Shown here in pieces: positions 59,312-64,000 of a stretch of DNA of 64,000 nt. Source of the stretch: Candidatus Methylomirabilota bacterium (GTDB lineage Bacteria; Methylomirabilota; Methylomirabilia; Methylomirabilales; Methylomirabilaceae); contig JACQQF010000027.1 in NCBI GenBank assembly GCA_016207095.1, positions 62,001-126,000 of the forward strand, read 5' to 3'. The notes below the pieces were generated by a model. It did not search any database and was not told where the DNA came from. It was given only the letters and a program-made list of their open reading frames with translations. Numbering within the stretch: position 1 is the stretch's first letter; each line of letters opens with the position of its first letter. The position numbers and the translations under genes are program-made.

Positions 59312-59366
59312 CTCCCCCTCACTAGTACCGGTCCAAAATTAGAGGCTTACTCGTGACGATTAACCA

Positions 59367-60461
59367 TCACTCATCCGGGGCCAGCAGGTGGAGACGGTCG
59401 GGGGGCAGCGACAAAAAGATCTCCTTCCCAACATGCAGCGCCATCAGGTGGTGCAGATGGTCCGGCACCTGGATTTCCAAATCGTACTTCTTGGGATCGT
59501 TTCCGTCGCCGATGCCCACGTAGAGAACATAGTCAAGGCCGCGCTCCAGCTCGCGCACGATCCGGCCCCGAAGGACGTTCGCACGCGCTGCCGCCTTTTC
59601 TGGCCAGACCAGCCTGATATCCTCCGGCCGGATGCATAGCTCCACCTCTCCAGGACCGACCGGAACCTGGCCATCAACCCGCAGATGATGTCCGCGCCAG
59701 ACGATATCCCAGCCACCGCTCGCGTCTCGAACCGCCACCCCTCGTAAGATATTCTTCGCCGCCGTATGCTCGGCCACCCGCCTCGTCCGTGGCCGGTGGA
59801 GCACCTCCTCGCGGCTGCCCACCTGGAGGATCTTGCCCGCGTCGATGATGGCGATCGTCGAGGCCATGAGATAGGCCTCCTGCAAATTGTGTGTCACAAG
59901 GAGGATCGTGCCGCGGTAATCGGCCAAGACTTCCAGCAGCTCCTGCCGGAGCGTCTCGCGCACGCCAAGGTCGAGCGCCGAGAACGGCTCATCAAGGAGC
60001 AGGACCTCTGGGCGTCCGATCAGCGCCCGTCCCAGTGCCACCCGCTGCCGCTGTCCGCCCGAGAGCTGATGGGGATAGTGGTTCGCTACTGCCTCCAATC
60101 GAAGGAGGTGGAGCATTTCTTCGACTCGTCCAGCCGCTTCACCTCCGCGCATCCCCCGGGGCAACGCATACGAGAGATTCCCTGTCACGGTCTTATGAGG
60201 GAAGAGGGCGTACTCCTGAAAGACAAGGCCAACGCGTCGCCGATGGGGGGGAAGGTCGATGCGACCCTTCGAGTCGAAGACGGTCCGGCCATTGATCCGG
60301 ATCGTCCCTGAAGTCGGCCTGATGAGGCCGGCGATCGCCAGGAGCGTGAGGCTCTTGCCCGCACCTGACGGGCCGCACAACGCGGCGATCTCGTCGCCGA
60401 CCGTCAACCGACTCTGCAGCCGGAAACCCTTGAGGCGCCTGTCAACCACGAGCTCAAGCAT
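59367..60461 (-). CDS. modC: Molybdate ABC transporter ATP-binding protein ModC
   Basis: About 364 residues. Walker A LCGPSGAGKSLTLLAIAGL, Q-loop VFQEYALFPHKTV, signature LSGGQRQRVALGRAL, Walker B VLLLDEPFSALD, H-loop VTHNLQEAYL and a C-terminal TOBE region (about 300-360). ATG 60461 overlaps the modB stop by 1 nt (TAATG). It couples ATP hydrolysis to molybdate import at the inner membrane. Confidence 0.95.
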   Translation of the reverse strand: MLELVVDRRLKGFRLQSRLTVGDEIAALCGPSGAGKSLTLLAIAGLIRPTSGTIRINGRTVFDSKGRIDLPPHRRRVGLVFQEYALFPHKTVTGNLSYALPRGMRGGEAAGRVEEMLHLLRLEAVANHYPHQLSGGQRQRVALGRALIGRPEVLLLDEPFSALDLGVRETLRQELLEVLADYRGTILLVTHNLQEAYLMASTIAIIDAGKILQVGSREEVLHRPRTRRVAEHTAAKNILRGVAVRDASGGWDIVWRGHHLRVDGQVPVGPGEVELCIRPEDIRLVWPEKAAARANVLRGRIVRELERGLDYVLYVGIGDGNDPKKYDLEIQVPDHLHHLMALHVGKEIFLSLPPDRLHLLAPDE

Positions 60462-61123
60462 TAGTACCTCACCCTCGTCATGCGACCGACGAGCACGAGG
60501 ATCATCAGGACGCTGGCCGTCGCCAGGATGGCCAATGCGTTCGCCTCCTGTGGCTGGTTCGCCTGCACGGCATCGTAGATCGCGAGAGCTACCGTTTGGG
60601 TCCGGCCCGGGATACTGCCGGCGATCATCAGGGTGATACCGAACTCTCCCATGGCCCTCGCCAAGGCCAGGATCGCCCCTGCCAGGAGGCCTCGCCATGC
60701 CAGCGGAAGGGTGATGGTGGCGAACACAATCAGGGCAGGCTTGAAGGTCCGGCCCGCATCCTCGATCCGACGGTCGATCCCCTCGAATGCCCCTTGGGTC
60801 GCCTTGATGAACAACGGCAGTGCGGCGATGGTCGAGGCAAGGACCGCCCCCTGCCAGGTGAAGATGAAGGCGATGTCGAAAGTCTCCTCCAGAAAGCGGC
60901 CCAGGGGCGCGCGCCGCCCCACCAACAGCAGGAGATAGTACCCCGTGACGGTGGGCGGGAGGATCAAGGGGATCACCACCAGCGACTCCAGGACCGCCCT
61001 CCCAGGAAAACGGCCACGGGCCAGCAACAAGGCGATCGGCGTGCCTAGGAGAAGCGCCATGACCGTGGCCAAGCTGGCCACCTTTAAGGAGAGGAGAAGG
61101 GGAGAGAGGGGAATCGAGGCCAT
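60461..61123 (-). CDS. modB: Molybdate ABC transporter permease ModB
   Basis: A 220-residue permease with five membrane helices (SLKVASLATVMALLLGTPIA; VIPLILPPTVTGYYLLLL). EDAGRTFKPALIVFATITLP is the coupling loop and MGEFGITLMIAGSIPGRTQT is the ModB signature, with the GxxxRT end. It follows modA and precedes modC on the same strand. Confidence 0.95.
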   Translation of the reverse strand: MASIPLSPLLLSLKVASLATVMALLLGTPIALLLARGRFPGRAVLESLVVIPLILPPTVTGYYLLLLVGRRAPLGRFLEETFDIAFIFTWQGAVLASTIAALPLFIKATQGAFEGIDRRIEDAGRTFKPALIVFATITLPLAWRGLLAGAILALARAMGEFGITLMIAGSIPGRTQTVALAIYDAVQANQPQEANALAILATASVLMILVLVGRMTRVRY

Positions 61124-61171
61124 CGTGTCCCGTTTATTCCGTGGGAGGCCTGGTCGTTCGAAGAGCGATGA

Positions 61172-61966
61172 TCATCGAGCGGTTTCCTTCGTTGCCGAAC
61201 GAAACCCGTGGGCTCTCAACACCTCCTGTCCCTCGTCGCTGAGTGCGAGATCAACGAAAGCGCGCGCCAAGGCTGGCACCTTCGACGCGGCAACCACTGC
61301 GATCGGATAGATCACGGGGCGGTGGCTGCCCTTGGGCGCGGCGGCGACCACCTCGACCTCTCGACCGGCACTTTGCGCATCGGTGCCATAGACCAGCCCG
61401 GCCTCGACCTCACCTCGGATGACATAGACCAGGGCCTGGCGGACGTTTTCCGTGAGAATCAAATTCGGCTCCAGCGTGTCCCAGATCTTCAGACTCGTCA
61501 GCACCTCCCGCGCATACTCCCCTGCTGGAACCGTCCGCGGGTTACCGATGGCGATCCGCTTGACCTCCGGTCTCATCAAGTCCTTGAAAGAGGCAAGATC
61601 AAAGCGGACATTAGACGGCTTGATCAATACGACCTGATTGGCCGTCAGCGTTCGGCGCGTGTCGTCGAGTATGAGGCCCTTGGCCTGCAGGTTGTCCATC
61701 TGTTTCGGTGCGGCTGAGACGAAGACGTCCACCGGCGCGCCTCGCTCGATCTGTTGTTGCAGCACCCCCGACGCGCCAAAGTTGAACACAACCTTTGCCT
61801 GTGGGTGGCCTCGTTCAAAGAGGGCCCCTATCTGCTGCAGTGATTCTCTGAGGCTGACCGCGCCGGAAACCAGCAGTTCCGACTGTGTGGCGCCGGACAC
61901 GCTCCCGATAGCGCCCGCGGCAACGATCGCCGCGGCGAAAGCCGTCATCAGCCATTTCACGGTCAC
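61172..61966 (-). CDS. modA: Molybdate-binding periplasmic protein ModA
   Basis: About 264 residues from GTG 61966, which has GGGGGAG 5 nt upstream; the longer ATG frame at 62047 adds an Arg-rich stretch. Signal peptide MKWLMTAFAAAIVAAGAIGS-like. SGAVSLRESLQQIGALFE, FGASGVLQQQIERGAPVDVF, GNPRTVPAGEYARE and GLVYGTDAQ are the ModA ligand segments. It captures molybdate and delivers it to ModB, and is the only binding protein present for the mod-tup operon. Confidence 0.94.
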   Translation of the reverse strand: MTVKWLMTAFAAAIVAAGAIGSVSGATQSELLVSGAVSLRESLQQIGALFERGHPQAKVVFNFGASGVLQQQIERGAPVDVFVSAAPKQMDNLQAKGLILDDTRRTLTANQVVLIKPSNVRFDLASFKDLMRPEVKRIAIGNPRTVPAGEYAREVLTSLKIWDTLEPNLILTENVRQALVYVIRGEVEAGLVYGTDAQSAGREVEVVAAAPKGSHRPVIYPIAVVAASKVPALARAFVDLALSDEGQEVLRAHGFRSATKETAR

Positions 61967-62173
61967 GCTGAACTCCCCCTTCGCTCTGGCTGACCCCCGC
62001 GCCACGGCCCGGCGGTCCGAGGGCCTCGTATCTAAGTATATCCTCATCGAAGCGAAAAAAGCAAAGCCTTGGAGGAATACGGGAAGGATGTTGACCGGCT
62101 TCCCAGGGTGGGATTAGAATAGCGAACCCCAAGCGTGCGCGGGCATGTGACCCAAGAAATGTCTCTCGTCCTC

Positions 62174-62230
62174 CGTCACGCCGTTCGCCCGGAGGGGAGC
62201 CGGGAAGGGGGAAACGGTGTCTCGCTGACG
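62174..62230 (-). ncRNA. Stacked-hairpin leader upstream of modA (Moco/Tuco-RNA candidate)
   Basis: On the minus strand three collinear stems nest in one another: CGTCA/TGACG (outer), CCGTT/AACGG (middle) and CCCGG/CCGGG around CTCCCCT (inner), within the leader about 210 nt before the modA start. A regulatory RNA of molybdenum genes is a natural candidate, but I cannot verify the match to the known consensus by eye. The rest of the 61967-62273 gap holds the modA leader and the purM upstream region. Confidence 0.35.
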
Positions 62231-62273
62231 TGCCGAGGAAACGAAACCGATGGAGAGTCACGGGGAGGAGAGT

Positions 62274-63380
62274 ATGAGCCACCCGTCGGGCCCAACGAAC
62301 TACCTGAAGGCCGGCGTCGATACGGAGCGGGAGGAGCGGGTACTCTCGAGGCTGATCCATACCGCAAGCCAGACATTCGCATTCGTGCGAGATATCGGCA
62401 AACCGGTCCTGCCGATCGGGTTCTTTGCCAACGTGATCGATCTCGGTCACGGGATCGGGCTGGCGCTCTCAACAGACGGGGTCGGCACAAAGATCCTCGT
62501 CGCTCAAATGATGCAGAAATACGACACGCTGGGCATCGACTGTGTCGCCATGAATGCCAACGACGTGCTGTGCGTTGGCGCTCGTCCTATTTCTTTTCTG
62601 GACTACATCGCCGTTCAGGAAGCCAACCCGGACCTCCTCGAACAACTGATGCGCGGCCTCAAAGAGGGCGCCCGCCTCGCAGGCGTCGCCATCTGCGGCG
62701 GCGAGATCGCCCAGGTGCGCGAGATGATCGCATCCGAGCGGGAGGGATGGGGTTTCGATCTGGTGGGGATGTGTGTCGGCCACGTTCGGCTCGATCAACT
62801 GATCACTGGCAGATCAATTACTCCAGGCGACGTCATTATTGGAATTGGAAGTAGCGGGATTCACAGTAACGGGCTGACCCTGGCCAGACGTGTCCTGTTC
62901 AGACAGAACAACTACTCAGCGGACACCAGGTTCGAAGAACTCGGGCGAACACTTGGAGAAGAATTGCTCGAGCCGACATCCATTTACGTGCCGGAGGTCG
63001 TAGAGGCGATCGAGAGACCGCTTGCCATCAAGGGGCTCGCCCACATCACGAGCGACGGCCTGCTGAACCTGTTGCGATTCGACACGGGGCGGACTGAGGT
63101 CGGATACGTCATTGACCGGCTCCCACCTATACCACCGATATTTTCTTTGATTCAGAGATCGGGAAATCTCCCCGATGAGGAGATGTTTCGAGTCTTCAAC
63201 ATGGGGATCGGATTCTGCGCCGTTGTGTCCGAGCGCGATGCTGAATCGTTCCGAGCGATCGTCACGCGTCATGGCCGCGAAGCGATGCGGATCGGGCATG
63301 TGGTGGGCGATCCGGAACGGAGGGTTCTCATTAGACCCTATGGTCTGGTCGGCAAGGGCAATTCGTTCCGTAAGGCGTGA
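62274..63380 (+). CDS. purM: Phosphoribosylformylglycinamidine cyclo-ligase PurM
   Basis: 368 residues, slightly longer than usual (about 345). It closes the imidazole ring to give AIR in purine synthesis. ATP-grasp-unrelated PurM fold: TDGVGTKILVAQMMQKYDTL, DCVAMNANDVLCVGARPISF, ICGGEIAQVREM, GIGSSGIHSNGLTLARRVLF and the C-terminal AHITSDGLLNLLRF and FRVFNMGIGFCAVV. SelD shares this fold but has a Cys/Sec-Gly-Cys N-terminal loop, absent here. The start at 62274 follows GGGGAGGAGAGT. The ATG at 62250 is in frame but lacks a site. Confidence 0.95.
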   Translation: MSHPSGPTNYLKAGVDTEREERVLSRLIHTASQTFAFVRDIGKPVLPIGFFANVIDLGHGIGLALSTDGVGTKILVAQMMQKYDTLGIDCVAMNANDVLCVGARPISFLDYIAVQEANPDLLEQLMRGLKEGARLAGVAICGGEIAQVREMIASEREGWGFDLVGMCVGHVRLDQLITGRSITPGDVIIGIGSSGIHSNGLTLARRVLFRQNNYSADTRFEELGRTLGEELLEPTSIYVPEVVEAIERPLAIKGLAHITSDGLLNLLRFDTGRTEVGYVIDRLPPIPPIFSLIQRSGNLPDEEMFRVFNMGIGFCAVVSERDAESFRAIVTRHGREAMRIGHVVGDPERRVLIRPYGLVGKGNSFRKA

Positions 63381-63765
63381 TCCCCGTTACCGATCTCGCG
63401 ATCCCATCATACAGAAACCAGTGGTGCATGTACGCCGTTGGCGCCCCCCCCACCTCTCTCCTCTCCCCCGTTGGGGGAGAGGGATTGTGGTTGAACTTCC
63501 AACGCCGCCGATACAGGCAGCACCTCCCATAGGGTCTCACCCATCAGGATGTGCAGATTTTTCCTTCCCATCCGGTCCCGGATGGAGTACAATTCTGTGC
63601 CTTGCTTTTCGAGGAGGGGTGGGTTTACTCTAGCGGGGTAACCTCCCCCTCTCTCCCACCTGTCATACGTATGCCCCGCGAGGAGATGATGCGGGAGAAG
63701 CGCAAGTACATGACTTCTGATCCCCCGACTGCCGGGGTTGTGCTGTCACCGAAGGAGTAAGCTAG
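63381..63765. other. Intergenic with a repetitive hairpin
   Basis: About 385 nt before hpnJ. CCTCTCCCCC-GTT-GGGGGAGAGG (63459-63482 region) is a perfect hairpin without a T-tract, of a kind often repeated in GC-rich genomes. No ORF with coding character. GAAGGAG lies about 10 nt before the hpnJ ATG. Confidence 0.5.
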
Positions 63766-64000
63766 ATGCGGAAGACGCTGTTTCTGAATCCCCCTTCGTA
63801 TTCCGGATTTGACGGCGGGGCCGGCTCCCGATATCAGGCGCGGCGTGAGATCCGGTCGTTCTGGTATCCCACCTGGCTGGCGCAGCCCGCAGCCATGGTG
63901 GAAGGGAGCAGGTTGATCGACGCGCCCCCTGATGGGCTCACCGTCGAGGACGTGGTCCGGCAGGCCGCGGAGTACGATCTTATCGTCATTCATACCAGCA
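63766..64000 (+). CDS. hpnJ: B12-binding radical SAM protein HpnJ (5' part only)
   Basis: The first 78 residues of a cobalamin-binding radical SAM enzyme. MRKTLFLNPPSYSGFDGGAG, then SRYQARREIRSFWYPTWLAQ are typical of HpnJ, which acts on the bacteriohopanetetrol side chain in hopanoid synthesis. The catalytic Cys motif lies outside the window. It starts 385 nt after purM. The identification rests on the N-terminus only but is fairly specific. Confidence 0.82.
   Translation, partial: MRKTLFLNPPSYSGFDGGAGSRYQARREIRSFWYPTWLAQPAAMVEGSRLIDAPPDGLTVEDVVRQAAEYDLIVIHTS

Noticed and set aside
62274-63380. PurM-fold gene considered as selD because of nearby selenium genes
   Set aside because: It has TDGVGTK and GSSGIHSNG of PurM and lacks the Cys/Sec catalytic loop near the N-terminus of SelD.
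63455-63485. CCTCTCCCCC/GGGGGAGAGG hairpin as purM terminator
   Set aside because: No T-tract follows on either strand; more likely a repeated hairpin.

Overview
The window is a stretch of a GC-rich, Gram-negative-looking bacterial chromosome with dense, mostly overlapping operons. The inventory includes a hopanoid radical SAM gene at the right edge, an MqnD menaquinone (futalosine) enzyme with UbiA and MenG, a chlorite dismutase/HemQ-family protein, molybdate and tungstate transporters, SelA, REP-associated transposase sequences and TA-flanked miniature elements. This fits a deep-branching environmental lineage. NC10/Methylomirabilota is my best guess, but it is an inference from gene content and is not proven here.

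The main discovery is a set of three selenoprotein genes that ordinary ORF calling breaks at an in-frame TGA: a DsbA/FrnE-like oxidoreductase with a Sec-Pro-Trp-Cys active site (5136-5753), a glutaredoxin/NrdH-like protein with Sec-Gly-Ser-Cys (26429-26662, minus) and an OsmC-family peroxidase with Sec at the peroxidatic Cys position (46687-47085). In each case a hairpin of 7-8 bp with a G at the first or second loop position begins 12-15 nt after the TGA, as expected of a bacterial SECIS. The same window encodes SelA (53261-54718), which makes Sec-tRNA.

Layout. 1-1404: pyrB-pyrR operon (minus) with promoter, PyrR-binding hairpin and attenuator. 1428-2792: small minus-strand genes. 2968-13811: plus-strand run with ligA, the DsbA-like selenoprotein, a GHKL ATPase, a RAYT/REP cassette, TPR proteins, a Ste24-type protease, thrC, an asparaginase and an AI-2E family transporter. 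14055-15042: a miniature element, an RRM protein and rpsU with an attenuator leader. 15187-19614: HemQ-like protein, mqnD and a radical SAM-alpha/beta-hydrolase fusion. 19834-26928: hybrid histidine kinase, comB, HAD, MFS, hydrolase, the Grx selenoprotein and a zinc protein. 27165-32799: tRNA-Ala, a nested miniature element, ubiA-menG, a lytic transglycosylase, an M48 protease, a TPR protein and tRNA-Thr. 32865-36237: Rieske, NTF2-like, amidohydrolase and acyltransferase genes. 36374-38955: Ogt-Ada fusion, RecB-like nuclease and MBL hydrolase. 39074-40920: an overlapping four-ORF cluster of unknown function. 40963-46292: methionine-synthesis operon (MBL hydrolase, homocysteine methyltransferase, split MetE N and C halves, pteridine-reductase-like SDR, BtuF-like protein). 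46687-47349: OsmC selenoprotein and a zinc ribbon. 47853-54718: tatD, metG, ricT, holB, tmk, selA. 54967-57312: zinc protein, acuC, moaC, DUF465. 57525-61966: modABC plus tupBC with no tupA. 62274-64000: purM and the start of hpnJ.

Mobile DNA is mild: three elements of about 100 bp (one carrying a nested 68-bp copy) and one remnant, all with 13-bp terminal inverted repeats and TA flanks, and one RAYT with three REP palindromes. Two of the full elements and the remnant sit exactly at gene stop codons, where the element end itself supplies a TAG stop. All family assignments were made by reading the sequence; no database search was run.
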